From Lithacetigena sp037446255 [NCBI: Coprothermobacterota bacterium] (GTDB taxonomy: Bacteria > Coprothermobacterota > HKB111): DNA of 64,000 bases. Under the pieces are notes generated by a model. It did not search any database, was not told the DNA's origin, and saw nothing but the letters and a program-made list of their open reading frames with translations. Below, one piece after another: positions 37,746 through 46,660 of this stretch. The DNA is taken from assembly GCA_037446255.1 (NCBI GenBank), contig JBBIIY010000003.1, forward strand, positions 38,859-102,858, given 5' to 3'. Position numbers and translations under genes: made by a program. Position 1 is the first letter of the stretch, and each line of letters begins with the position of its first letter.

Positions 37746-38741
37746 ATGAATATTCTCATAGTGATTATAGTATTTGGTGTTTTAATAGGAATACACGAAT
37801 TTGGTCATTTTCTGATGGCTAAGAGAGAGGGCTTTAAAGTAGAAAGGTTTGTTATTGGTTTCGGTCCCTCTATTTACAGTTTTCAACATAAAGAAACCAA
37901 GTTTTCTATAGGTATTATACCTTTCGGAGGTTATGCCAAAGTAGTTGGTCTGTTTGAAGAAGAAAGCGGATATATTTTTGGGTCTCCTTTTGCCAGACTT
38001 AAAGTAGTTCTTGGGGGTTCAGTAATGAACCTTGTTCTTTCTATAGTTTTGTTTACTTTAATACTGATATCAGGTGACCCCTCTCAACCTACAACTACTA
38101 TTAAAGGTTTAGTTCCAGGACTTCCAGCGGAAGCTGTTGGTATAAAGATAGGCGATAAAGTTGTTGCGGTGAATGGTATTGAAGTAAAAAAATGGGAGGA
38201 ACTGGTTTCTGTTATTAACAACAATCCAGAGAAAGAAATAACCCTTTCAATAATCAGAAATACCCAAAAATTAGAAATACCTGTAGTACCCAACCTGGAT
38301 AAAGTGAATAATGTTGGAATTATCGGTGTTTTCCCTGAGTTTAAAAAAATACCCATTTTATTCTCACTTTATTATGGGGTTTTAAGAACTTTTTCGGCAT
38401 CCATAGCAATAATTGAAGCGATATTCTACTTTATTATCGGGGAGAAATCACTGGGTCTCATTGGACCCGTTGGGGTTGCCCAGGTTATTAGCCGGGCTTA
38501 TGGAGCTGGGGTACTATATTTACTTTTTATCACTGCTTTGCTAAGCTCAAATCTGGCAACGGTTAACCTTCTTCCCTTACCAGCCCTAGATGGAGGTTAT
38601 GTCATTGTTCTTTTGTATGAAATGATTTTTAAGAAAAGACCTCAAGCAAATATCTTTGGCTTAATAAATTTCATCGGTTTTGCTATTTTAATGTTATTCC
38701 TGATTCTTATTTCTTTAAAAGAAGTCAGGAGTTTGTTTTGA
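37746..38741 (+). CDS. rseP: RIP (site-2) zinc metalloprotease RseP
   Basis: Intramembrane protease that cleaves TM helices of regulators such as anti-sigma factors or signal peptide remnants. In 331 residues there are the metal-binding HEFGH (17-21), a following GIIPFGGYAKVVG strand, one PDZ domain (about 118-190) and the second metal motif NLLPLPALDGG. It lies in the common cdsA-rseP-ispG order; the ispG start overlaps its stop. Confidence 0.95.
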   Translation: MNILIVIIVFGVLIGIHEFGHFLMAKREGFKVERFVIGFGPSIYSFQHKETKFSIGIIPFGGYAKVVGLFEEESGYIFGSPFARLKVVLGGSVMNLVLSIVLFTLILISGDPSQPTTTIKGLVPGLPAEAVGIKIGDKVVAVNGIEVKKWEELVSVINNNPEKEITLSIIRNTQKLEIPVVPNLDKVNNVGIIGVFPEFKKIPILFSLYYGVLRTFSASIAIIEAIFYFIIGEKSLGLIGPVGVAQVISRAYGAGVLYLLFITALLSSNLATVNLLPLPALDGGYVIVLLYEMIFKKRPQANIFGLINFIGFAILMLFLILISLKEVRSLF

Positions 38742-39784
38742 TATTTATTCCAGAAAAAAATACCCGTACCATTAAATTAGGAAATTTAATGGTTGGTGGT
38801 AACTTTCCTGTATTAATCGAAACGATGTCTCGCGTAAGCCTTCTTCATGAAAAAGAGTTTTTACAGGAGTATGCTGAAATAGAACAAGCTGGAGCAGACA
38901 TCCTGCGAGTTGCGGTTAGATGTTCAGAAGAGGCCGAGGCTTTTAGATTTATTAAAAATAATATTTCTTTACCTGTTATAGCTGACATTCACAAAGATTC
39001 TCAGTTGGGCGTATTATCTACGCAGCAGGGTTTTTCTATGATCAGGGTTAATCCCGGCAACACTCCTGTTAAAGGATTACATGATATCGCCCTGGCATCA
39101 GTTGATTATAATGTAGCCATCAGAGTTGGGCTCAATACTGGCTCCCTTGTTCTTAGAAATATTGATGTAATAACAATAATTGAACACGAATTAAAAAAAA
39201 CCCTGGATATTCTTGAAACTGCTGGCCAGAAAAATCTTATGGTTTCTGCTAAAGATTCTCATGTAGAAAACAATATCATTATTAATGAAAAAATTTCCTC
39301 CATGATAGATTATCCTCTGCACATAGGGCTAACTGAAGCAGGTTTAGGTTTATCAGGTATTGTTAAATCATCATTAAGTATTGGTAATTTGCTATTTAAG
39401 GGAATCGGTAATACCATAAGAGTGTCCCTTACTGATGGACCTATCAAAGAAGTTGAAGTAGCGAAAATGATACTTAATAATATAAGAAAGAATGTAAAAG
39501 GAATAAATCTAATTTCCTGTCCGGGTTGTAGCCGAATGAGAATAGATGTATTAAAACTGGCAACCCTCGTAAATGAGTTTATCGGTGGTTTACAGGAAAA
39601 TTACACCTTAGCGGTTATGGGATGTGAAATCAATGGTCCGGGCGAAGCAAAAGGTGCTGATATAGGGTTATATGGTTCCCCTGAGGGAATTGTAGTATCC
39701 GTTAAAGGTGTTTTTCAGGGTATTAAAACTCAGGACGAAATCTTAAAATGGCTAAGCAGTTTTTTGAAAGAAAAGCTTCAGTAA
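38738..39784 (+). CDS. ispG: (E)-4-hydroxy-3-methylbut-2-enyl-diphosphate synthase (IspG/GcpE)
   Basis: Penultimate MEP-pathway enzyme, converting MEcPP to HMBPP with a 4Fe-4S cluster. The TIM barrel has AGADILRVAV, PVIADIH and RVNPGN; cluster cysteines sit in SCPGC and VMGCEINGPGEAKGADIG. The usual QSMTNTxT stretch near residue 28 reads IETMSRVSLLHEKE, a noticeable divergence. Length 348 fits the short form. The 3' end overlaps the GT2 gene by 37 bases. Confidence 0.94.
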   Translation: MIFIPEKNTRTIKLGNLMVGGNFPVLIETMSRVSLLHEKEFLQEYAEIEQAGADILRVAVRCSEEAEAFRFIKNNISLPVIADIHKDSQLGVLSTQQGFSMIRVNPGNTPVKGLHDIALASVDYNVAIRVGLNTGSLVLRNIDVITIIEHELKKTLDILETAGQKNLMVSAKDSHVENNIIINEKISSMIDYPLHIGLTEAGLGLSGIVKSSLSIGNLLFKGIGNTIRVSLTDGPIKEVEVAKMILNNIRKNVKGINLISCPGCSRMRIDVLKLATLVNEFIGGLQENYTLAVMGCEINGPGEAKGADIGLYGSPEGIVVSVKGVFQGIKTQDEILKWLSSFLKEKLQ

Positions 39785-40401
39785 TAATTCCTGCTTATAA
39801 TGAAGAGTCAAGAGTAGGGCAGGTTATCCAGGTAGCAATCCAGTCTAAATTAGTTGGGGAAGTAATAGTAGTTAATGATGGGTCAACAGATTTGACATCT
39901 GAATCAGCTATCAATCATAGTGCTTATCTGGTGGAGTTTAAAAAAAATTCAGGCAAAAGCAACGCTTTGATTACCGGTGCAAAACTTTCAACTTACGAGG
40001 TGTTACTATTTATTGATGCAGATATTATCAATCTTAAACCGCACCACATTGATTCTTTGTTAACTCCTGTGTTTACTGGAGAAACCAATACTACTTTAGG
40101 TGTGTTTAAAGGTGGAAGATTAATTACCGACTTTACTCAAGCCTTAACGCCAGCTTTAAATTCCCAACGAGCAATAAAAAGAGAAACTTTTTTTTTAATG
40201 AAAGATTTGTTACAAGGAAAAGGTTATGCTATTGAGCCCTTGATTTATAAAAGTGTAAGAAAGATGCGCCTAAAAGAAAAAAAGGTATTTTTACAAGGTG
40301 TTTCCCAGGTTATGAAGACAGAAAAAATAGGCTTTTGGAGAGGGTTTCTTTCTCACTTGAAAATGTACTGGGAAATAATGCAAGCTATTGCAAGAAAATA
40401 A
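39748..40401 (+). CDS. Family 2 glycosyltransferase, glucosyl-3-phosphoglycerate synthase-like
   Basis: GT-A fold transferase of 217 residues. N-terminal ASVIIPAYNEESRVGQVI, the nucleotide-binding VVNDGSTD and metal-binding LLFIDADI are intact; the C-terminal part (about 115-217) is basic. It resembles GT2 proteins related to glucosyl-3-phosphoglycerate synthase, but the donor and acceptor are not determined. It starts inside ispG and is the last gene before a 49-base gap and valS. Confidence 0.82.
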   Translation: MAKQFFERKASVIIPAYNEESRVGQVIQVAIQSKLVGEVIVVNDGSTDLTSESAINHSAYLVEFKKNSGKSNALITGAKLSTYEVLLFIDADIINLKPHHIDSLLTPVFTGETNTTLGVFKGGRLITDFTQALTPALNSQRAIKRETFFLMKDLLQGKGYAIEPLIYKSVRKMRLKEKKVFLQGVSQVMKTEKIGFWRGFLSHLKMYWEIMQAIARK

Positions 40402-40450
40402 ATAATAAGGTATATTTATTGAATAATTTAGCTCTAATGAGGTGAATATA

Positions 40451-43093
40451 TTGAACTTGTCTACCAGATATAACCCGGAAGAAGTAGAAGAGAAGTGGTA
40501 CCGATTCTGGGAAGAAAAAGGATATTTTGCTCCACAAAACGACACTGGCTCACCCCCTTTTGTAATTGTTTTACCTCCTCCTAATGTTACTGGTTCTCTT
40601 CATTTAGGGCATGCTCTTGATGCAACTTTACAGGATATTTTAGTTAGGATTAATCGTATGCGAAAAATTCCTACATTATGGGTACCTGGAACTGACCATG
40701 CAGGGATTGCTGCACAAAATGTGGTGGAAGAAGAACTACTTAAACTGGGTATAGAGAGATCCAGAATAGGTAAAAAAGAATTTCAGGAGTATATGTGGGA
40801 ATGGAAGGAAAAGTGTCGCAGGATTATTACTTCTCAGATAAAGAAAATGGGAGCTTCCTGTGACTGGAACAGAGAAAGATTCACCCTTGACAACATTTGC
40901 TCTCGTGCAGTAACTGAGTTTTTTGTCCGTATGTATGAAAAAGGTTATATTTATAGGGGTGAATACCTGGTAAATTTATGTCCGCACTGTCATACTGCAA
41001 TTTCTGACATTGAAGTGGAAAGAGAAGAGATAGAAGGGAAACTATACCATATAATTTATACACTTGAACACTGTGGTGATATAGAAATAGTAACTTCCAG
41101 ACCTGAAACAATGTTGGGGGATGTTGCTTTAGCGGTTCATCCAGATGATTTGCGATATAAATCAGTTGTTGGAAAAGTAGCTATTTTACCAGTTGTTGGT
41201 AGAAATTTGCCTATTATTGCTGACACTCTGGTTGACTCAGAATTTGGTTCTGGGGTGGTAAAAGTAACCCCAGCCCATGATTTTCTTGACTATGAAATCG
41301 GAAGAAAGCATAATCTTCCTTTGATAAGAATTATTAACGAACATGGTTTTATGAGTGAAGAATCTGGTAGTGAATTTGCTGGGTTATCAGTACTGGAAGC
41401 CAGGGAATTAATGGTAAAAAAACTTAACTTGGAAAATAGATTGATAAAAACCGAGTCTTACAGATACTCTCCGGGAAGATGCAGTAGGTGCCATACTATA
41501 ATAGAACCATTGCTGTCTGTCCAATGGTTTTTAGGTGTCCAGGAGATTAAAAAAGCAGCTATTGAGAAAGTAAAAAGTGGAGAAATTATCTTCACTCCAG
41601 AGAGATGGTCTGCAGTGTATCTGGATTGGATGGAAAATCTCAAAGATTGGTGTATTTCCAGGCAACTCTGGTGGGGACACCGCGTTCCAGCCTGGATTTG
41701 TCAGTCTTGCAAAGAAGTTATCGTTTCCCGGGAAACGCCTGAAAAATGCAGTTATTGTTCCTCTGAGAACCTTGAAGAAGTTGAAGATGTTCTGGATACC
41801 TGGTTTAGTTCTGCATTATGGCCTTTTTCAGTTTTTGGTTGGCCTGATTCAACCCAGGATTTAGAATATTTCTATCCCACTTCAGTTTTAGTCACAGGTT
41901 ATGACATACTGACCTTTTGGGTTTCCCGAATGATCATGGCAGGATTAGAGTTAACCGGTAAACCACCATTTAAAAATGTTTTAATACATGGTTTAGTGAG
42001 AGATGAGAAAGGCAGAAAAATGTCTAAATCTCTGAAAAATGTTCTTGATCCCCTTGATTTGATAAAAGATTTTGGTACAGATGCCCTCAGGTTTACCCTG
42101 GCATCTTTAAGCACCCTTGGAGGTCAGGATATTGCTTTAACAAAACCGTATCTCCTTCATAGCAGAAACTTCATGAATAAATTGTGGAATGCTTCTCGCT
42201 ATGTTATTGCTACCATTGGGGAGAATAAGTTCGAAAAACTACCTGACCTGATTGATTTGGACCTGTTTGATAGATATATCCTATCTCGTTTATCTCAATT
42301 AGTAAAGGAAGTTAATGAAAAATTTGCTTCTTTTGATATGGCAAACTATGTAAAAGCTATTGAAGAATTCTTCTGGAAGGATTATTGCGACTGGTACCTG
42401 GAAATATCTAAATTTAAAAAAGATAGCCAGGGAACCCTGTTTACACTATATTATGTTCTTAAAAACATATTAATTCTACTGCATCCGGTCATTCCTTTCA
42501 TAACTGAGGAGCTCTGGTCTAATCTTAATCAAGATAATTTGCAGCCCCTGATAATACAGGACTGGGTTAATAAAGTTGATTTTCCTGAATGCGAAATAGC
42601 TCTGGAAAAAACAAATTATATCTTTGACATCATAACTGCAATTAGAAATATTCGTAGTTTGTTCAAAATCAAACCCGCACGTCCTATAAGGGTGGTTATT
42701 CATCCCTCGGATGCTTTTGAATATCAATCATTAGTTGAAGGTTCTAACTACATCCAGCAGGTGGTAGATATTGGTGATTTGAACATTGTTTATAACCTGG
42801 AAACCTGGCCTAAAAGTTCAGCAATCCAGGTAGTCAGGGGAACTTCGATATTTGTTAACTTAAAAGGTTTGGTAGATATTGAAGAAGAAATTGTTAAACT
42901 TAAGGGAAGCCTGGTTGATTTATCCACTGAATTGGAAAAGGTCCAAAAAAATCTCGAGAATCCTATTTTCAGGGAAAAAGCCTCACCAGCAACCATTGAA
43001 GAATTTATGCGAAGGGAACAAGAGTACCAAAAACAAATAGTGAAAATTGACCAAATTATAAATTATCTTCAAGGAGAAGGAAGTGAAACTTAA
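40451..43093 (+). CDS. valS: Valyl-tRNA synthetase
   Basis: Class I synthetase with editing domain, about 880 residues. HIGH motif is PNVTGSLHLGHAL and KMSKS is GRKMSKSLKN; the CP1 editing domain lies between with TSRPETMLGDVALAVHP. A C-terminal coiled-coil arm (about 815-880) is present. I start it at TTG 40451, seven bases after GAGGTG; a GTG at 40442 is itself part of that ribosome binding site. No T-box leader fits in the short gap upstream. The 3' end overlaps the first DRTGG gene by 11 bases. Confidence 0.96.
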   Translation: MNLSTRYNPEEVEEKWYRFWEEKGYFAPQNDTGSPPFVIVLPPPNVTGSLHLGHALDATLQDILVRINRMRKIPTLWVPGTDHAGIAAQNVVEEELLKLGIERSRIGKKEFQEYMWEWKEKCRRIITSQIKKMGASCDWNRERFTLDNICSRAVTEFFVRMYEKGYIYRGEYLVNLCPHCHTAISDIEVEREEIEGKLYHIIYTLEHCGDIEIVTSRPETMLGDVALAVHPDDLRYKSVVGKVAILPVVGRNLPIIADTLVDSEFGSGVVKVTPAHDFLDYEIGRKHNLPLIRIINEHGFMSEESGSEFAGLSVLEARELMVKKLNLENRLIKTESYRYSPGRCSRCHTIIEPLLSVQWFLGVQEIKKAAIEKVKSGEIIFTPERWSAVYLDWMENLKDWCISRQLWWGHRVPAWICQSCKEVIVSRETPEKCSYCSSENLEEVEDVLDTWFSSALWPFSVFGWPDSTQDLEYFYPTSVLVTGYDILTFWVSRMIMAGLELTGKPPFKNVLIHGLVRDEKGRKMSKSLKNVLDPLDLIKDFGTDALRFTLASLSTLGGQDIALTKPYLLHSRNFMNKLWNASRYVIATIGENKFEKLPDLIDLDLFDRYILSRLSQLVKEVNEKFASFDMANYVKAIEEFFWKDYCDWYLEISKFKKDSQGTLFTLYYVLKNILILLHPVIPFITEELWSNLNQDNLQPLIIQDWVNKVDFPECEIALEKTNYIFDIITAIRNIRSLFKIKPARPIRVVIHPSDAFEYQSLVEGSNYIQQVVDIGDLNIVYNLETWPKSSAIQVVRGTSIFVNLKGLVDIEEEIVKLKGSLVDLSTELEKVQKNLENPIFREKASPATIEEFMRREQEYQKQIVKIDQIINYLQGEGSET

Positions 43094-43424
43094 TAACATT
43101 ATTAACCTGGTTAAGGGTAGGATATGTGTTTGTCAGCACCTGGAAAATCTGGATGTTAATAAAGCCTGGGCAGCTGACCTGATGTCAGATGTTCTCGCCT
43201 CTCCCACAGAAGGAGCCATTCTTATCACCTCCCTATCTTCTCCCCAGATTGTGAGGACGGCAGAAATGGTAGGAATGGTGGGCATAATCATTGTAAGCGG
43301 AAAAAAGACCGACGATACCATTTTAATTCTTGCCGAGGAATTAGGTATCCCTATAGTATCCACCGATTTATCTTTGTTTGAAACCTGCGGAATTTTATAT
43401 GACCATGGACTCAGAAGCAACTAA
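43083..43424 (+). CDS. DRTGG-domain protein (first copy)
   Basis: Small soluble protein of 113 residues formed by a single DRTGG domain: VCQHLENLDVNKAWAADLMS, then EGAILITSLSSPQIVRTAEM and PIVSTDLSLFETCGILY. DRTGG domains are of unknown ligand and are often seen beside CBS domains, HATPase proteins and [FeFe]-hydrogenase genes. It overlaps valS upstream and the CBS/ATPase gene downstream, and a paralogue lies at 45585-45917. Start is a GTG inside valS. Confidence 0.8.
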   Translation: MKLNNIINLVKGRICVCQHLENLDVNKAWAADLMSDVLASPTEGAILITSLSSPQIVRTAEMVGMVGIIIVSGKKTDDTILILAEELGIPIVSTDLSLFETCGILYDHGLRSN

Positions 43425-44286
43425 TAAGTTAGGGCAGGATATTCTTTCTTACTCTGTGGAAAAAGTGATGGTGAGGAATATTCCTCAGGTTACTCCTTAC
43501 TGGCAGATGAGGCATATCAAAGAATTAATGAGAGTTAGAAGGCTTGATGGAGTTCCAGTAACTGACGAGGAAGGTCATCTTTTAGGTATAATTTCTATCA
43601 GCGACTTGATTATCTGTATTGAAAATAAAGACCTGGAAGCCCCGGTAAGTAAATATATGACTACACCAGTAAAGTATTTAATTCTAAATAAAACCCTTAT
43701 TGAAGCTCTCAGAGAAATGAACCGCTTCAAATTTGGACGGCTTCCCGTGGTTGATGAAGAATTTAGAGTTATAGGAGTAGTTTATTGGTGGTCTTTATTT
43801 GCTTTTTTACAGGAAGCCCTGGATACAGAGATGGTTGTCAAAAAAACTACCCCTTCAGAAGGAGTAATAAGCTATACTTATCAGATTTTAGGAAAAGATT
43901 TTGTTCATGCCGGGAATGCTTCCCTGCAGATGCGGAAATCCCTGCAACAATTATCCATAGACCCCAAAGATTTAAGAAGAATAGGTATAATAGCTTATGA
44001 AGCTGAAATGAATATTATAATCCACGCTGATAGGGGTTCTCTGCAGGCCAAAGTAAACTCCGAGAAAGTTGAAGTGATTGCAGAGGATAAGGGACCAGGT
44101 ATCCCCGATGTGAATTTAGCGCTACAGGAAGGGTTTACTACTGCACCGGATTATATAAGGGAGATGGGTTTTGGTGCAGGAATGGGTTTGCCAAATATAA
44201 AGAGAAATGCTGATTTTTTTCAGGTTGACAGCCGTGTGGGTGTAGGGACAAAGATGTACGCGGTGGTTAATCTCAACAGGAGGTAA
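43399..44286 (+). CDS. CBS-pair protein fused to an RsbT/RsbW-like HATPase domain
   Basis: About 295 residues. Two CBS domains fill about 20-140 (RRLDGVPVTDEEGHLLGIIS and FKFGRLPVVDEEFRVIGVV). A GHKL ATPase domain like the anti-sigma/serine kinases follows, with AYEAEMNIIIHA (N box), EDKGPGIPD (G1) and FGAGMGLPNIKR (G2). This suggests a nucleotide-sensing regulator that may phosphorylate or bind a partner; it lacks a histidine-phosphotransfer domain. ATG 43399 has GGA seven bases upstream; TTG 43378 and ATG 43405 are alternatives. Ends 2 bases before the hydrogenase-like gene. Confidence 0.78.
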   Translation: MTMDSEATNKLGQDILSYSVEKVMVRNIPQVTPYWQMRHIKELMRVRRLDGVPVTDEEGHLLGIISISDLIICIENKDLEAPVSKYMTTPVKYLILNKTLIEALREMNRFKFGRLPVVDEEFRVIGVVYWWSLFAFLQEALDTEMVVKKTTPSEGVISYTYQILGKDFVHAGNASLQMRKSLQQLSIDPKDLRRIGIIAYEAEMNIIIHADRGSLQAKVNSEKVEVIAEDKGPGIPDVNLALQEGFTTAPDYIREMGFGAGMGLPNIKRNADFFQVDSRVGVGTKMYAVVNLNRR

Positions 44287-44288
44287 AA

Positions 44289-45569
44289 ATGAAGGGTTAT
44301 ATGCATTCAATTACTATTGAAGATGATTTATGCAAAGGGTGTACCCACTGTGTTCGTATCTGCCCAACTGAAGCTATCAGGGTGGTAGATGAGAAAGCTC
44401 GTATATTACCAATTAGGTGCATAGATTGTGGAGAGTGTATACGGGTTTGTCCCTATAAAGCCCGAGGTGTGATATTTGACCATATTTCCAGTATTCCTGA
44501 AAGAGATAATGTTATTGTGTTAATACCTCCCGTTTTTTATTTACATTTTGACCCGCCCCCTGCTTTTGCTACGGTAAATAAGTTTATTAAATCACTCGGG
44601 TTTAATAAAGCTTACGATATGAGTTTGATCTTTGAGGTTTATCCGGAATTATTACAATTGTTTATAGATAAAACAGGTAAGAAAAAGGGGCTCATACCTC
44701 CTGTATGTCCGAGTGTCTTAAGATTACTTACTGTCAGTTTTCCGAACTTATTAGGCAATGTTACTATGTTTGACTCTCCCTGGGAGATTAGCGCTAGCCT
44801 GGCTAAGAAAAAAGATAATAATTTAAAGGTAGCCCTCCTTTCCACCTGCCCAGCTCAGATCACTTCTATTAAGTCTCCACTCGGTGTAGACTCCTCCCGA
44901 ATAGATTTTACTATACCAATGAATCATTTTTATCAACTGGCTCGCCGGTATTTTGAAAAAACTCCCCCAGGTGATTTAAGTAATGGAATAATGTCATGTT
45001 GTGGTCAATGGTTTTCTGATGCTATTCCCGATAAAGACATACTATCATTATGCAGTATAAATCGGATAAAGAACACTCTTCATGAAGAAGAGATAAAACA
45101 CAATCTTTCTCCGGAGATTTTAGAGCTCTGGGCTTGCGAGTATGGCTGTGCGGGTGGAATTCTTAATGCTCTATCTCCGGTGGTATTGGTACAGCATCTT
45201 AAAAGGATGAAAAAATCTACAACAACATTGGTTTCTAATGAGTGGAAAGAAGAACTGATTAATGATTTTAAGAATGGTTTGTATGATCTGATAAACCAGA
45301 TTACGGAAAGACCTGTATTGAAGTTAGACGAAGAAATGGAAGTGTCACTTCGGAAATTGGAGCAATTAGAGCATATATTAAATACCCTACCAGGGATAGA
45401 TTGTGGTGCTTGCGGAGCGCCTACCTGCAGAGCTTTTGCTGAAGATGTGGTTATGGGATGGTCTTATATTACAGATTGTATTTTCGTTTTGAAAGACAAA
45501 CTTAAAAAATTAGCTGAAGAGGTTATGGACTTATCTCGCCTTGGCCCATCACCCCAGAGATTTAAATAA
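44289..45569 (+). CDS. [FeFe]-hydrogenase-like 4Fe-4S protein (HsfB/sensory type)
   Basis: A 426-residue protein with three parts. Residues 15-60 hold two 4Fe-4S motifs (CKGCTHCVRICP, CIDCGECIRVCP). The central domain resembles the Fe-only hydrogenase large subunit but with altered motifs: L1 PPVCPSV (C140), L2 STCPAQ (C187), L3 WACEYGCAGG (C283, C287). The C-terminus has an RnfB-like Fe-S motif DCGACGAPTC near residue 371. One H-cluster cysteine per position remains, but the double Cys of L1 and Lys of L2 are missing. More likely a redox or H2 sensor than a catalytic hydrogenase. AGGAGG precedes the ATG. Confidence 0.82.
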   Translation: MKGYMHSITIEDDLCKGCTHCVRICPTEAIRVVDEKARILPIRCIDCGECIRVCPYKARGVIFDHISSIPERDNVIVLIPPVFYLHFDPPPAFATVNKFIKSLGFNKAYDMSLIFEVYPELLQLFIDKTGKKKGLIPPVCPSVLRLLTVSFPNLLGNVTMFDSPWEISASLAKKKDNNLKVALLSTCPAQITSIKSPLGVDSSRIDFTIPMNHFYQLARRYFEKTPPGDLSNGIMSCCGQWFSDAIPDKDILSLCSINRIKNTLHEEEIKHNLSPEILELWACEYGCAGGILNALSPVVLVQHLKRMKKSTTTLVSNEWKEELINDFKNGLYDLINQITERPVLKLDEEMEVSLRKLEQLEHILNTLPGIDCGACGAPTCRAFAEDVVMGWSYITDCIFVLKDKLKKLAEEVMDLSRLGPSPQRFK

Positions 45570-45584
45570 AGGAGGTACGATTTT

Positions 45585-45917
45585 TTGCTGTTAAGAGAGG
45601 TTATTGATAATCTGAATTTACAGGTTTTAAGCAAAGGTAATCTTGAAGTAGAAGTGAGGAGCGGTGTTGTTTCTGATTTACTCAGTTATATAATGGGAAA
45701 CGCTAAAGAAGGTGATTTGTGGTTAACCATACAAACACATATGAATGTAGTTGCAGTTGCCTCACTTTGTAAGGTAGCGGCAGTCATAGTAACCTCCAAT
45801 CTGGAGGTTAACGAGGAGGTGATTAGCAAAGCCCAGGAAGAAGGGATAACCATTCTAAGAAGTTCCTTACCTTCTTATGAACTTTCCGGGAATTTATATA
45901 TATCCGGGATAAGGTGA
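45585..45917 (+). CDS. DRTGG-domain protein (second copy)
   Basis: A 110-residue single-domain protein: GVVSDLLSYIMGNAKEGDLW, AVASLCKVAAVIVTSNLEVN, then AQEEGITILRSSLPSYELSG. It is a paralogue of the 43083 protein with low identity. The TTG start is well supported by AAGGAGG about 10 bases upstream. The stop overlaps the GTG of the PHP gene. Confidence 0.8.
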   Translation: MLLREVIDNLNLQVLSKGNLEVEVRSGVVSDLLSYIMGNAKEGDLWLTIQTHMNVVAVASLCKVAAVIVTSNLEVNEEVISKAQEEGITILRSSLPSYELSGNLYISGIR

Positions 45918-46660
45918 TTGCATACTTGCAGTGGTATAACCTTGATTTACACATACACTCTGTCTTATCTCCCTGTTCTACCTGGGATATGAGTCCTAAG
46001 AAAGTATTAGCAGAAGTCAAAGAGAAAGGTATAGATTTAATCAGTATAACTGACCACCATTCAGTGCGTAATTTTCCAGGTTTCTGTAAACGGGGTAAAT
46101 TATGTGGCGTTAAGGTTATTCCAGCTATGGAGGTGCAAACAAAAGAAGAAGTTCACTTGCTTTTATATTTTCGTACTTACGAACAAGCCATCAGGTTTGA
46201 AGTTGAGGTGCTTAAAAATTCACCATCAATTATTGATGAGGTAAGTGCTATAAAACCTCAATGCGTGGTCAATCAGGATGATATGGTGATTAATGTTGAA
46301 AAACGATTACTGATATTTTCAGTTGATTTAAACCTTGATAGCATTATCAAGCTGGCGAGAACCTACGAAACCCTGGTAATTTTAGCTCATATTAACCGAC
46401 CTGCTTTCAGTATTTACTCTCAATTAGGTTTCATACCTCCAGATATAGATATTGATGGGGTAGAAATATACAATTATATGAATTCTGAACTGTCAATTCC
46501 TGACAATGTAGGAATTATTTATGGTTCAGATGCTCATGATTTATCGACTATAGGTAAATTTATAACTCAAGCCTGGGTTAACGAACCTACCTGGGAAGAG
46601 TTAAGATTAGCGTTAAGAAACATTGGAGGCAGATTATTAAGGAGGAAACATGATTCTTGA
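45914..46660 (+). CDS. PHP-domain phosphoesterase
   Basis: Predicted metal-dependent phosphoesterase of 248 residues. All metal ligands of the PHP fold are visible: DLHIHS, ISITDHHS, IPAMEV, EEVHLLLYF, ILAHINRPAF and GSDAHDL. Related proteins (TrpH/YciV-like) degrade nucleotides or 5'-phosphorylated oligonucleotides; here the linkage to DRTGG and hydrogenase-like genes suggests a signalling nucleotide or phosphoprotein target, which is inference. rnfC starts within its last codons. Confidence 0.85.
   Translation: MIAYLQWYNLDLHIHSVLSPCSTWDMSPKKVLAEVKEKGIDLISITDHHSVRNFPGFCKRGKLCGVKVIPAMEVQTKEEVHLLLYFRTYEQAIRFEVEVLKNSPSIIDEVSAIKPQCVVNQDDMVINVEKRLLIFSVDLNLDSIIKLARTYETLVILAHINRPAFSIYSQLGFIPPDIDIDGVEIYNYMNSELSIPDNVGIIYGSDAHDLSTIGKFITQAWVNEPTWEELRLALRNIGGRLLRRKHDS

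Noticed and set aside
40402-40450. T-box riboswitch before valS
   Set aside because: Only 49 bases separate the preceding gene from valS, too short for a T-box leader.
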